In this document: one piece after another, positions 17,087-26,259 of the stretch
Layout of the letters: every line of letters starts with the position of its first letter
How positions within the stretch are numbered: position 1 is the first letter of the stretch
Assembly: GCA_030706605.1 (NCBI GenBank)
Contig: JAUZOE010000006.1
Span: forward strand, 62,001-126,000
DNA from: Bacteroidota bacterium
Lineage (GTDB): Bacteria; Bacteroidota; Bacteroidia; Chitinophagales; Chitinophagaceae
DNA: 64,000 nucleotides
Direction: 5' to 3'
The notes under the pieces: generated by a model
Seen by the model: only the letters and a program-made list of their open reading frames with translations
What the model was told of the DNA's origin: nothing
Databases searched by the model: none
Position numbers and translations under genes: made by a program

Positions 17087-18679
17087 TTACAGTTTTACAA
17101 TTCTTTGAGTTGTTCTTTGGGAGTTACTTATTAATTGAAGGAAATAAATTCCATTAGGACAATTATTGATATTGATGTTATTGAATCCACTATTAGCATT
17201 TCCGGTTTTCATTACTCTTCCACTCATATCGGCTAATTGAAACTTATAATTCTCTGATGCATTTACTGTAATATCAGAATGAACTAATGTAGATATAGTA
17301 AATATTTTTCCGGTGTTTTGTGTAGCTTTCAATGAAATTATATTTGAATAAACTACCTGTCCTTTTACAGAGGTTACTTTTAATCTATAGAAAACAGTTT
17401 GATTCAAAAAAGGTGTATAGTCAAATACTTTAGCTCCGGATGATAACGAAGTAAGTGTAGAAAAAATTGTTCCATCAGATGAACTTTCTAAAGATAAATT
17501 AGCAATTGGCTCATCAGAGATTATATCCCAGCTAAGATCATGCTTTTCTTTATCTATTTTACCTGAAAGCAACACCTTGGTTACAGGCGTAACACTTAAT
17601 GGCGCATAGGTTCCTGAAATTTTATAAGAGCCCAGGCTTCCATAATTTGTTGTGTTTACATTCCCAGTGCCTTGTAATACAACATAATAAATACCTGAAC
17701 TTAAAACCGTATCAATAGAAACATTTAAAAGATCGGAAGGGTCATAAACCTGTATTGCCTGCATTGATGAATCAAGCAGAGTGACTTTTACATCAAGGTC
17801 TGCCCCATCATTATTAGGACCTACAGAGAAGGGATTTGCATTAAGGCGAAAAACTCCATCTTTAGGAAGGTTTAATTCAAATGCATCTTTATCAGTACTT
17901 GTGGTAATAATTCCGTCTACCGAAAATTGCGTATTAGTGACGGTGAGTAATGTCGGGTTCGAAGCAGGATCATCCGAATAATCATCAGGGCGATAAGTAA
18001 ACCCATTCCTTGAAGTGATGATAGAAAGGTTGTCCTGGTCAGCAGCACAGCCACTCGGTGTAGGACCATTATTCCAACCGGAAAGGTTTCTGTAATAACT
18101 ATTGCCCATAACCGGGGCCCAACCAATTTGCCCTGTGCCAACGCCATCATTATAAGCAGTTATTAAAGCACAGGTACCACTATATTTGGCCTGGTGCGAA
18201 AGTCCTACTGTATGACCACTTTCGTGTGAGCAACATTCAGCTACATTTTTTGTGCTATAAGATAACCTGTCAGGAAATACAAATCCGGGAGTATCATCGC
18301 CCCAGATAAATGAGCCAGTATACGCGACTCCGCCAACACCCGCATACCAACTACTGGTAAGTGTAATAATTATTCTCATTCTTTGAGTTAACGGAGCTTT
18401 CAAAAATACTGTTGAATCAGTTGTAATATTTATATTAAAGGGTCTGTAATCTTCTGCTACACGATTAAATATTTCAGTTATTTGTGCATCATTGAACCCT
18501 GATGGAGTACAGTAAAAAGGAGTACCGCCATTCCAGGATGATGCATTGACAAATTGCCCATCAAAGTCAAGAAATATTGTAGCTTTTGCTGAAGGGAAAC
18601 TGCTTAAAGCAGGGAGGCTGATTGCTTTGAAAGAAAGCAAAACTAACATTACAAAAAATAGGGGTTTAAAGGTTTTCAT
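17087..18679 (-). CDS. Secreted metzincin-type zinc metalloprotease with T9SS tail
   Basis: 530-residue extracellular protease. A signal peptide (about 1-21) leads straight into the catalytic domain (FLDFDGQ at 36-42) with no recognisable propeptide. The zinc site is HESGHTVGLSH at 152-162, the HExxHxxGxxH metzincin signature. A pre-peptidase C-terminal (PPC) domain covers about 245-355 (DAFELNLPKDGVFRL). An Fn3-like segment follows, and the last 75 or so residues (FQLADMSGRVMKTG, NGIYFLQL, QRIVKL) are a T9SS type A sorting domain that directs export across the outer membrane. A small secreted protein gene lies 52 bp upstream on the same strand. Confidence 0.88.
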   Translation of the reverse strand: MKTFKPLFFVMLVLLSFKAISLPALSSFPSAKATIFLDFDGQFVNASSWNGGTPFYCTPSGFNDAQITEIFNRVAEDYRPFNINITTDSTVFLKAPLTQRMRIIITLTSSWYAGVGGVAYTGSFIWGDDTPGFVFPDRLSYSTKNVAECCSHESGHTVGLSHQAKYSGTCALITAYNDGVGTGQIGWAPVMGNSYYRNLSGWNNGPTPSGCAADQDNLSIITSRNGFTYRPDDYSDDPASNPTLLTVTNTQFSVDGIITTSTDKDAFELNLPKDGVFRLNANPFSVGPNNDGADLDVKVTLLDSSMQAIQVYDPSDLLNVSIDTVLSSGIYYVVLQGTGNVNTTNYGSLGSYKISGTYAPLSVTPVTKVLLSGKIDKEKHDLSWDIISDEPIANLSLESSSDGTIFSTLTSLSSGAKVFDYTPFLNQTVFYRLKVTSVKGQVVYSNIISLKATQNTGKIFTISTLVHSDITVNASENYKFQLADMSGRVMKTGNANSGFNNININNCPNGIYFLQLISNSQRTTQRIVKL

Positions 18680-18731
18680 GGCTTAGGATTTAGGGTATCG
18701 CCGGTCAATTTTTATAAAGGATCCATATCGA

Positions 18732-19178
18732 CTATTGATCCTGTAAGAGATCATTAGTTTGAATTTTGTTTAGTGCATAATTTCCCTCATTGTCTTTCAC
18801 TAATTCATAACCATCCGCATAATCCTGGTTAATTAAGCGTCCTACATAGGTGATGGTTTTATCATCATTTATTCTTTTTGAAATAGAAAGTAACGCATTG
18901 TCTAAAGAGGTAGATTTTATAACAACACTGTATAAATTATCATATCGCTTTACTGAAGAAGTTATGATTCCTGTAAAATCAAGATTTGAAAATGCGATTT
19001 CTATCCTGGAGCCAACTTTTGCTTCGAAGGCTTTCCCAAGTTCTGTTACCGGGGTAGGCAATTTATTAGAAAAACGACTGAATAATTGCGGTTTTGAGGG
19101 TGTTGCTACCTGTGCTTTTGTTGTATACGAAGACACTACTAAAGTGAATATCGCTAACAATTTGCAGACGATTTTCAT
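18732..19178 (-). CDS. Small secreted protein paired with the metalloprotease
   Basis: 148 residues from the ATG at 19178, which gives a signal peptide (MKIVCKLLAIFTLVVSSYTTKAQ); an upstream in-frame start at 19211 would place 11 polar residues before it. The mature part has a strand-rich middle (GSRIEIAFSNLDFTGIITSS, YDNLYSVVIKS) and ends ITYVGRLINQDYADGYELVK. No domain is assigned with confidence, but this pattern recalls the pro-region of Bacteroidota metalloproteases. It precedes the protease gene by 52 bp, probably in one operon, so it may be a separately encoded pro-domain or inhibitor. That role is inference. Confidence 0.7.
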   Translation of the reverse strand: MKIVCKLLAIFTLVVSSYTTKAQVATPSKPQLFSRFSNKLPTPVTELGKAFEAKVGSRIEIAFSNLDFTGIITSSVKRYDNLYSVVIKSTSLDNALLSISKRINDDKTITYVGRLINQDYADGYELVKDNEGNYALNKIQTNDLLQDQ

Positions 19179-19305
19179 AGATCTGGATTTAGGTTTCAAA
19201 TTATCGGACAAATAAGAAACGTCAATCCAGATAGAATATTACACAATTTCTATAAAATGACTAAAATTTGGTAAAATGAAGAAAAAACACTCAAAAAAAA
19301 TAGTA

Positions 19306-19671
19306 TTAATACTGCCCCGTGCTTAATAGTACTAATGTGCAGGCTTCCATAGTAAGAATTCCCTTTTCCCTGGCCAGGACAGCAAATTCTTCATTTTCAG
19401 CGCCGGGATTAAATATGACTCGCTTTGGGTTTTGCAGGAAAATATAATTATAATATTGTTTCTGATTATGGGCATTCAGGTATAGTGTAACGGTATCTAA
19501 GTCATCTATTGGCTTTTTTTCGGTCTCAATTTCTACATCATTTACTTTTCCCAGGTGTTTACCTATTGCAATTACATCGTGACCTTTACTACGAAGCTGG
19601 TCGATAGCGAGATAACTATACCTCGCGGGGTTGGGCGATGCACCTAATACTAATGTCTTTTTGTTGCTCAT
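19306..19671 (-). CDS. CoA-binding domain protein (YccU-like)
   Basis: 121-residue single-domain Rossmann-fold protein of the CoA_binding_2 type. The nucleotide loop is TLVLGASPNPARYSY at 6-20, followed by AIDQLRSKGHDVIAIG, and the conserved NPGAENEE near residue 92 with a C-terminal EACTLVLL. Small proteins of this family bind CoA; a defined reaction is not known. Its start overlaps the stop of the DCC-family gene by 4 bp, so the two are translationally coupled. Confidence 0.88.
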   Translation of the reverse strand: MSNKKTLVLGASPNPARYSYLAIDQLRSKGHDVIAIGKHLGKVNDVEIETEKKPIDDLDTVTLYLNAHNQKQYYNYIFLQNPKRVIFNPGAENEEFAVLAREKGILTMEACTLVLLSTGQY

Positions 19672-20078
19672 GTCGTTTTATTTAAAAACCGGGCTTCTAT
19701 ATCAGGTGAAGGTATCATACATTCTTCTTTTTTTCCAAACCACTCATACCTGTTCTTTGAAATCCAATTATAAATAATATCTCTTAAAAATTTTGGAACT
19801 ATCATAAAGCCATACATCAATGGCCATAAACCATTTAAGTATCTGCAAACTTTTAATGCCGCAGTAGAGCGTGTATCAACACTATTATTCTCAATAAATA
19901 CAAAAGATTCTAAATCGGTAGACCGTAAATGGTGGGTAGACAATAACTGATGTGCTGTTTCACTTTGCAAAGTGGCAAATTTTAAAACAGATTTTTTGTC
20001 TCTTCTAATCACAAAATTAACAGCACCATTACATAAATTACAAACTCCGTCAAATAATATAATTGGCTGATCCTGCAT
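19668..20078 (-). CDS. DCC-family thiol-disulfide oxidoreductase (DUF393)
   Basis: 136-residue protein of the DUF393/DCC family, named for the N-terminal DxxCxxC motif seen here as DGVCNLCNGAVNF at residues 10-22 with two Cys three apart. The family also shows IRRDKK and FATLQSE, both present. A thioredoxin-like fold is proposed for it. No signal peptide is present. It is the first gene of a two-gene operon with the CoA-binding protein. Confidence 0.88.
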   Translation of the reverse strand: MQDQPIILFDGVCNLCNGAVNFVIRRDKKSVLKFATLQSETAHQLLSTHHLRSTDLESFVFIENNSVDTRSTAALKVCRYLNGLWPLMYGFMIVPKFLRDIIYNWISKNRYEWFGKKEECMIPSPDIEARFLNKTT

Positions 20079-20200
20079 AGAGCAAAATTACTAAAACTCT
20101 TTACCAATAACCATATTGACCATTTTGCAAAAAGTAGGTTATTCCGAAAGTAAAAATGAGAAATCAAGAAATGGAAAACATTGTGTAATGAAATAGTTTC

Positions 20201-21850
20201 TTACACCAACATCGTTACCGGATTTTCCAAAAAGCCCTTCACCGTTTGAAGAAATGCAGAGCCCACAGCGCCATCTATGCTCCTGTGATCGCAGCTAAGT
20301 GTAACCTTCATTACATTGGATACGCCAAATCCATCACCACGTTTTACCACAATTTCTTTAATACGGCCTACCGCAAGTATCGCACTATCCGGAGGATTGA
20401 TAATGGCCGTAAAATCTTCTATATCCATCATACCAAGGTTAGAAATAGTAAAAGTATTACCAGAAAACTCTTCGGGCTGCAACTTTTTATTTCTTGCCTT
20501 TTCATACAATCCTTTTGCATCTGCAGCTATTTGTGAAAGAGATTTTTGATCAGCAAAACGGATTACCGGAACTATTAGGCCTTCAGGCATTGCTACTGCG
20601 GAGCCAATATGAATATGTTTATTCCGGCGGATAAATTCCCCCATCCAACTACTGTTGACGGCAGGATGTTGACGCAGCGCCATGGCACAGGCTTTTATCA
20701 CCATATCATTGAAAGATATTTTTACAGGGCTTATTTCGTTTATGGATTTCCGTGAGCTAATGGAATTATCCATATTAATTTCCATTGTTAGGTAAAAATG
20801 CGGTGCCTGAAATTTGCTCTCACTCAACCTTCGGGCAATCGTTTTACGCATTTGTGTATTAGGAATATCTTCATACCCCTCCTGTCCTATCTGGGTAAAT
20901 GCCTGAACAGGTTTGGCTTCTTCGGCTTTCTTTCCTTCCGTTTTTGGAGCAGCAGACGGCACATAAGCATCTATATCTTTTTTGATAATCCTTCCGCCAT
21001 CTCCGCTACCAGGTACTTTGGCTATATCTATTCCTTTTTCAGCAGCTAATTTTTTTGCAAGAGGAGAAGCTTTTACTCTTCCGCCTTCTATGGATGATTC
21101 GTTAGATTCTGAATCTGCCGCAATAGTAGAAGCAGTAGTTTGTTGTATAGCCGCAGGCCCATCTTTTTTATTAACAGGCTCACTTCCTTTATTTTTTTCA
21201 GCGGCCACAAAAGCACTCACATCCGTCCCCGCTTTACCAACGATAGCAATAATATCATTCACTTTCGCAGCTTTTCCTGCTTCGACACCGATGTATAATA
21301 GAGTTCCTTCTTCATATCCTACTACATCCATCGTGGCTTTATCGGTTTCCACCTCAGCAAGCGAATCATCACTCTTTACTTTATCCCCTACTTTTTTATT
21401 CCATTGAATGATTTTCCCTTCAGTCATGGTATCGCTCATCAATGGCATCCTGATGACTTTAGCATCTTTAGGCAACTCTACACTAACAGCTTTATCTGGT
21501 GCTCCCTGAACGGATGCTTTCTCTTCATTTTTTTTATCAGCTACATCATCAGAACTACTTTCTTTTGATCCTGTACTATTTTCTTCATCTAAAATCGATT
21601 GAAAATTTTCTCCTACTTTACCAACGATAGCAATAATATCATTCACTTTCGCAGCCTTTCCTGCTTCAACACCAATATATAAAAGAGTTCCTTCTTCATA
21701 TCCCACCACATCCATCGTGGCTTTATCGGTTTCCACCTCAGCCAATGAATCATCGCTTTTTACTTTATCGCCTACTTTTTTATTCCATTGAATGATTTTC
21801 CCTTCAGTCATCGTATCGCTCATTAACGGCATTCTGATCGCTTGCGCCAT
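20201..21850 (-). CDS. pdhC: Pyruvate dehydrogenase E2, dihydrolipoyllysine acetyltransferase with two lipoyl domains
   Basis: 549-residue E2 core of the pyruvate dehydrogenase complex, which passes acetyl groups from lipoate to CoA. Order: lipoyl domain 1 (about 1-80, lipoyl-Lys43 in ETDKATM), linker, lipoyl domain 2 (about 129-208, Lys171), charged linker, peripheral-subunit-binding domain (about 257-297, ASPLAKKLAAEKGIDIAKVP) and catalytic domain (about 325-549) with DHRSIDG at 521-527. Residues 5-78 and 133-206 are identical (74 of 74). E1 and E3 genes are not adjacent. Assignment to pyruvate rather than another 2-oxo acid rests on overall similarity by eye. Confidence 0.93.
   Translation of the reverse strand: MAQAIRMPLMSDTMTEGKIIQWNKKVGDKVKSDDSLAEVETDKATMDVVGYEEGTLLYIGVEAGKAAKVNDIIAIVGKVGENFQSILDEENSTGSKESSSDDVADKKNEEKASVQGAPDKAVSVELPKDAKVIRMPLMSDTMTEGKIIQWNKKVGDKVKSDDSLAEVETDKATMDVVGYEEGTLLYIGVEAGKAAKVNDIIAIVGKAGTDVSAFVAAEKNKGSEPVNKKDGPAAIQQTTASTIAADSESNESSIEGGRVKASPLAKKLAAEKGIDIAKVPGSGDGGRIIKKDIDAYVPSAAPKTEGKKAEEAKPVQAFTQIGQEGYEDIPNTQMRKTIARRLSESKFQAPHFYLTMEINMDNSISSRKSINEISPVKISFNDMVIKACAMALRQHPAVNSSWMGEFIRRNKHIHIGSAVAMPEGLIVPVIRFADQKSLSQIAADAKGLYEKARNKKLQPEEFSGNTFTISNLGMMDIEDFTAIINPPDSAILAVGRIKEIVVKRGDGFGVSNVMKVTLSCDHRSIDGAVGSAFLQTVKGFLENPVTMLV
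21233..21838 (-). repeat. Duplicated lipoyl-domain coding repeats
   Basis: Two 222-bp direct repeats inside the E2 gene (21617-21838 and 21233-21454) encode the same 74 residues. They differ at scattered, apparently all synonymous, positions, for example gcagcc/gcagct and gcttcaaca/gcttcgaca. Confidence 0.85.
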
Positions 21851-22063
21851 AGTATAAATTCAGTTTTTTATATGAAAATTAAGCCGTGAAATTAATGCAA
21901 AATCACCAAAAGTTTTAAAAGCTGTTTTTTATTCTGTCCATATTAAAAAAAAACTATGATTTTAAGGTCATAATTTGTAATAAAATAATTTATTTCAATT
22001 CAGTCATATAGCAAAACCAGAATCAAAAAATATTTGTAAAAAAGGAATGGATAGTCTTAAGTT

Positions 22064-23386
22064 TTATTTTCCTTCAACTATGATAATCACCAGGTCCATT
22101 ACATTTGTCATGGTTGGGCCTGAAATAATATGCCCACCAGCTTTTTCAAAAAAATGAAAAGAATCAAAATTTTCCAAATATTTCTGAGCATCTAAACCTG
22201 ATAATAATGCCTGCAGCGACAGTTTTGTGTCTACTACAGCTCCTGCAGCGGGAGTAGGTCCATCATTTCCATCTGTTCCTGCAGAAAGCAGGGTAATCCC
22301 ATTTTGGCCTTTTAGCAGTAATGCAGTGCACAATGCCAGGTGCTGATTTCTTCCGCCCAGACCTTTACCTTTTACTTTAAGTGTGGTTTCTCCACCAAAT
22401 AACAGGCAACAGGGCTTTTTAATATTACTATCTTTTTGAAATTCAATAGCTGTGTTCACCATCTCTATAGCCATTTTGGAGGTATCCCCTTCAAATTCGC
22501 CGGTTATTATAACTGGATTTAGATCCAATTCCTGTGCCTTTACCCGGGATGCCGCCAATGCAATCTTATTGCTCCCTATTATCATATTATGGATATGACT
22601 GAAAAGAGGATCTCCTGACTTGGGAGTTTCAGGATATGCCCCATCAATTCCATTTTTCAAATATTGTATTAAGGATTGCGGAATGTTTTTTAGCAAATCA
22701 TATTTTTCGAGCACATGAAATGCATCATCAAAAGTTGTAGCATCAGGTGCTGTTGGACCAGAAGCGATTACATCAAGTGAATCCCCAATAACATCTGACA
22801 AAATCAGGCTTACCAAAGTTGCTGGTTGCGCAGCTTTGGCTAATTGACCTCCTTTTACTTTCGAGAAATGTTTTCTCACTGCATTCATCTCATTGATATC
22901 GGCCCCGCTTTTCAACAAAAGATCATTGATGAGAATAATATCTTTCAGGGTGGAACCTTCCGGAAAATCTGCTAATAATGCAGAGCCTCCTCCGGATACC
23001 AGGCAAATGATTAAGTCATTCTCATTCGCCTGCTTAGCAATGGCAAGAATTCTTTGTGTAGCCCAATATCCATTTTCGTCAGGCACAGGATGGGCAGCCT
23101 CTGTCACATTGATATATTGCAATTCGCAGGCATGTCCATATTTTACAACTATCTGTCCTTCGGTAATACGGTTTCCTAAAATATTTTCTATTTCTTTAGC
23201 CATCAAGGCACTGGCTTTTCCTGCACCTATTACATAAATCCTATTGAACCTCGTTAATTGTAGTTGGAGAGAAGATATAAAAAGTATAGAATCCTTTATA
23301 TACACCTTATTGCGTATCATCTTACCGGGTAGCACACTTTCTACTCCAGCCATAAAAATTTGTTCAGCAATCTTTTTAGCATCCAT
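22064..23386 (-). CDS. Glycerate 2-kinase (MOFRL/GckA-type)
   Basis: 440-residue glycerate kinase of the DUF4147/MOFRL type, which phosphorylates D-glycerate, usually to 2-phosphoglycerate. The ATG at 23386 (MDAKKIAEQIFMAGVESVLP) is chosen because the longer frame to 23542 would overlap the permease gene by 98 bp. Motifs: IVVKYGHA, the conserved EAAHPVPDENG, LICLVSGGGSALLADF, and the C-terminal MOFRL block with FGGETTLKVKGKGLGGRNQH and SAGTDGNDGPTPAAGAVVD. It follows a GntP-family permease on the same strand by 58 bp, which points to uptake and phosphorylation of glycerate or a related sugar acid. Confidence 0.92.
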   Translation of the reverse strand: MDAKKIAEQIFMAGVESVLPGKMIRNKVYIKDSILFISSLQLQLTRFNRIYVIGAGKASALMAKEIENILGNRITEGQIVVKYGHACELQYINVTEAAHPVPDENGYWATQRILAIAKQANENDLIICLVSGGGSALLADFPEGSTLKDIILINDLLLKSGADINEMNAVRKHFSKVKGGQLAKAAQPATLVSLILSDVIGDSLDVIASGPTAPDATTFDDAFHVLEKYDLLKNIPQSLIQYLKNGIDGAYPETPKSGDPLFSHIHNMIIGSNKIALAASRVKAQELDLNPVIITGEFEGDTSKMAIEMVNTAIEFQKDSNIKKPCCLLFGGETTLKVKGKGLGGRNQHLALCTALLLKGQNGITLLSAGTDGNDGPTPAAGAVVDTKLSLQALLSGLDAQKYLENFDSFHFFEKAGGHIISGPTMTNVMDLVIIIVEGK

Positions 23387-23444
23387 TTTACCTGTTTGAA
23401 AATAAAAAACCACCAACTCTATATCTCTCCATAAGCAGTTTTTA

Positions 23445-24776
23445 TCAAAGAAAAAAAAGTGAAGTAACCCATACAGCAATAAAAACTGTAATCCCCATAA
23501 CAGCAGTAGCTGTTGAGAAAACCCGAAGGGTAATATCAGCATGAATATCCGAGAACTTCGTTATTACCCAAAAATAAGAATCATTGGCATGGGATATCAT
23601 CATTGACCCGGCCCCCATAGCCAACATAGTAAACAATTTTCCAGCCTCAGTTCCTAATCCCAACAAAGGGAGCATGGGCGCTACAATAGAAGCTGCTGTA
23701 ATAATAGCAACAGTTGAAGACCCCTGGGCTGTTTTAAGAACAAAAGCAATCAGAAAGGGAATCACCAGCCCGAGACCGGTTTTACTTAATGCTATACCAG
23801 CCGTGGCACCAATACCCGTTTCTTTAATGATCATCCCGAACATTCCACCTGCGGCAGTAACAATGAGTATAGGCCCTGCTTTTTCAATAGCAGTGCCAAA
23901 AACTGCATTGAGAGTTTCCATATTTTTATTTCTGAGTAGTAGTAAAGCAAAGGCAACCCCAATTAACAAGGCAATTGCAGGCTGACCCGCAAAAGCAAAT
24001 ATTTTACCCAAAATATTTGCTGAATCCAATCCCAAAATATGTAAAGTAGAACCAATAGCAATTAAAAATAGCGGAATGATAATCGGCAAAAAAGATAAAA
24101 AAACCGGAGGATAGAGGCGTTCTTCTTCCTCCGAATTAATTTCACTTAGCGTAACAGGTAGATAGCCCTTCCCTTTTGTCATCCATTTAATCCAGAAATA
24201 AGCTACAAAAAAACCCGGGATGGCAAATAATATTCCCAAAATAACTAGATTCCCGATATTCACATCCAGGATACCCGCAGCCGCCAGCGATCCTGGATGG
24301 GTAGGTATTAAGCAGTGTACAGAATATAACGAACATCCCATTACACAAGCAATAAACGGCATAGCAACCTTCGTTTTGGCACTAAATGATTTAGCCAGTC
24401 CGCTGAGGATAATAAACCCAGAATCACAAAAGATAGACATCCCGGCAACAAAGCCGGTAATTCCCAAAGCTGCGGCGGCTTTTCGCTCACCGGTTTTTGA
24501 CAGAATAAATCTCGCCAATGTTATTGCTGCCCCCGTCTTGTCAAGAATAATGGCAATAATTGCCCCCAAAATAATAAGGAAGCCTGTGGATGCCATCGTA
24601 CTACCAAAAGCATCCTTCATTATTTTAATAACATCTTTATCCCGCATTACGGTGATGGCCAAAAAAAGAGAGACCAGGAAAAGAGAGACAAAGGCATTAA
24701 GCTTCCATTTGGATGTAAGCAAAATAATAAAGATGATACTTATAACAACCAGTATTGAGACAGTTAATGTGCTCAT
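23445..24776 (-). CDS. GntP-family sugar-acid:H+ symporter
   Basis: 443-residue inner-membrane permease with about 12 hydrophobic helices. Family signs are the N-terminal ISIIFIILLTSKWKLNAF, FCDSGFIILSGLAK, CLIPTHPGSLAAAGIL (the conserved PTHPGP-like motif) and AQGSSTVAIITAASI near the C-terminus. Members carry gluconate, glycerate or related acids. The adjacent glycerate kinase makes D-glycerate the most likely substrate; this is inferred from context. The start follows the NagX-like gene after 47 bp on the same strand. Confidence 0.9.
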   Translation of the reverse strand: MSTLTVSILVVISIIFIILLTSKWKLNAFVSLFLVSLFLAITVMRDKDVIKIMKDAFGSTMASTGFLIILGAIIAIILDKTGAAITLARFILSKTGERKAAAALGITGFVAGMSIFCDSGFIILSGLAKSFSAKTKVAMPFIACVMGCSLYSVHCLIPTHPGSLAAAGILDVNIGNLVILGILFAIPGFFVAYFWIKWMTKGKGYLPVTLSEINSEEEERLYPPVFLSFLPIIIPLFLIAIGSTLHILGLDSANILGKIFAFAGQPAIALLIGVAFALLLLRNKNMETLNAVFGTAIEKAGPILIVTAAGGMFGMIIKETGIGATAGIALSKTGLGLVIPFLIAFVLKTAQGSSTVAIITAASIVAPMLPLLGLGTEAGKLFTMLAMGAGSMMISHANDSYFWVITKFSDIHADITLRVFSTATAVMGITVFIAVWVTSLFFL

Positions 24777-24823
24777 TATTCAAACAATCACTATTTATGA
24801 AGATTATAAATATCAAAAATTAT

Positions 24824-25933
24824 TTACACACGGAGGAATACTTTCTTTTTATATAGGAAATACAGAAAAAGCCATTTAACAAACACATAACAAGCAGCCA
24901 TAACCACTATATTAAAAGGATTGCCCACCAACTGCCCCAACCATTGAAAAAAGCTATTATTGGTATAATGCCAGTTGATAAAACTTCCTGACATATAAAT
25001 AAGAATTGAGTTCATTCCAATTACTTTAAAGAAAAAAGCCCATTTTTTATAACCCAGTACGTCAATCACATAATAAAATAAAGCCAATAAAAGTAAGCTG
25101 ATACCACCTACATTCAAAACGAAAGAACTTGTCCAAAGATTTTTATTTACTGGGAAATCAAGATTCCATATCCAAGCCAAAATGATAAAAATAACCCCAA
25201 CCATTGCTAAACGAAGTGCTTTTGTTTGTTGTTTTAAAGGACTATTTTTCAATAAATTGCCCGCAAGTATCCCGAGTAACCCTGTACCTATAGCCGGAAT
25301 AGTTGAAGTTAATCCTTCCGGATCATGGATGCCCAAGTAAAGTCTCCCTGGGAGCACCAATCTGTCAATATAAGAAGCAAAGTTTCCTTCCATCGTAAGA
25401 TCTCCATTAGCAAACCCTGGTGCGGCATTAAATTTCAACAATAACCAATAGCCAATAAGCAGACTACAAAACCAGATAATTTGTCCCCGCTGCTTGGTAT
25501 ATATATATATAATGTTAGCAAACATATAAGCCAACCCGATTCGCCCTAATACACTTGAAAACCGCATTCCAGAAATTGGTTGAATCTCCAGTCCATTATT
25601 GTAAATGATACCTAACAGCACAAGGATCAACCCCCTTTTTATTACACGAAATAATACCTGTTGCCTGCTTTTTCCTTTTTCCAGTTCACGACCCACAGAA
25701 TAGGGGGTTGCTACACCAGCAATGAAAAGGAAAAGAGGGAATATAAGATCATAAAAATGAAAACCATTCCATGCCGGATGCGTAAATTGGGTAGCCAAGG
25801 TTTCCCAAAAAGGAGCACCCGTTGATTTTGCAAGGCTATGGAATATTTCTTCTGCGCCCATAATCCAGAACATATCAAAACCCCTGAGGGCATCAAGAGA
25901 ATAAAGGCGTTGTGATGGTAAAGTCTCTGTCAT
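24824..25933 (-). CDS. NagX-like acyltransferase-family membrane protein (DUF5009)
   Basis: 369-residue polytopic membrane protein of about ten helices. The N-terminal SLDALRGFDMFWIMGAEEI is the signature of the DUF5009 / heparan-alpha-glucosaminide N-acetyltransferase group, followed by FHFYDLIFPLFLFIAGV. The bacterial relatives (NagX) often occur in N-acetylglucosamine loci, and the human homologue acetylates terminal glucosamine across the lysosomal membrane. It is the first gene of a three-gene minus-strand run with the GntP permease and glycerate kinase. A role in acetyl transfer to a sugar is plausible but unproven here. Confidence 0.85.
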   Translation of the reverse strand: MTETLPSQRLYSLDALRGFDMFWIMGAEEIFHSLAKSTGAPFWETLATQFTHPAWNGFHFYDLIFPLFLFIAGVATPYSVGRELEKGKSRQQVLFRVIKRGLILVLLGIIYNNGLEIQPISGMRFSSVLGRIGLAYMFANIIYIYTKQRGQIIWFCSLLIGYWLLLKFNAAPGFANGDLTMEGNFASYIDRLVLPGRLYLGIHDPEGLTSTIPAIGTGLLGILAGNLLKNSPLKQQTKALRLAMVGVIFIILAWIWNLDFPVNKNLWTSSFVLNVGGISLLLLALFYYVIDVLGYKKWAFFFKVIGMNSILIYMSGSFINWHYTNNSFFQWLGQLVGNPFNIVVMAACYVFVKWLFLYFLYKKKVFLRV

Positions 25934-26259
25934 AATAATTAAGTGTGTTTTATATTTGAATTAATCAGGAATGCTCTTTTAATAGATACAGATAAAGTTT
26001 ATTCAGGAAATCATTTAATGATATAATATTTAAAGATAAGAGATTAGAGATATAAGATTAAATTTTTTATTGGAGAAAATCCTCTGTTTTACTGCAGTAT
26101 TTCTATTGCCTGCATTTCAATATTATCAAATAATATTTATCAGTCTTTCTTTTTATATCGCTAATAACACTGGTATAAAAAATACTTCCACCAGAATAAT
26201 TCGCTTCCAGTAAATACTTCATTACCCATCATGATGTATTAGGTACCCCACATCCGGGA
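25934..26259. other. AT-rich spacer, no gene seen
   Basis: 326 bp upstream of the NagX-like gene and downstream of the epimerase gene. Both strands were read; only short frames without family resemblance are present. It should hold the promoter of the three-gene glycerate run; no convincing -33/-7 pair was found. Confidence 0.4.
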
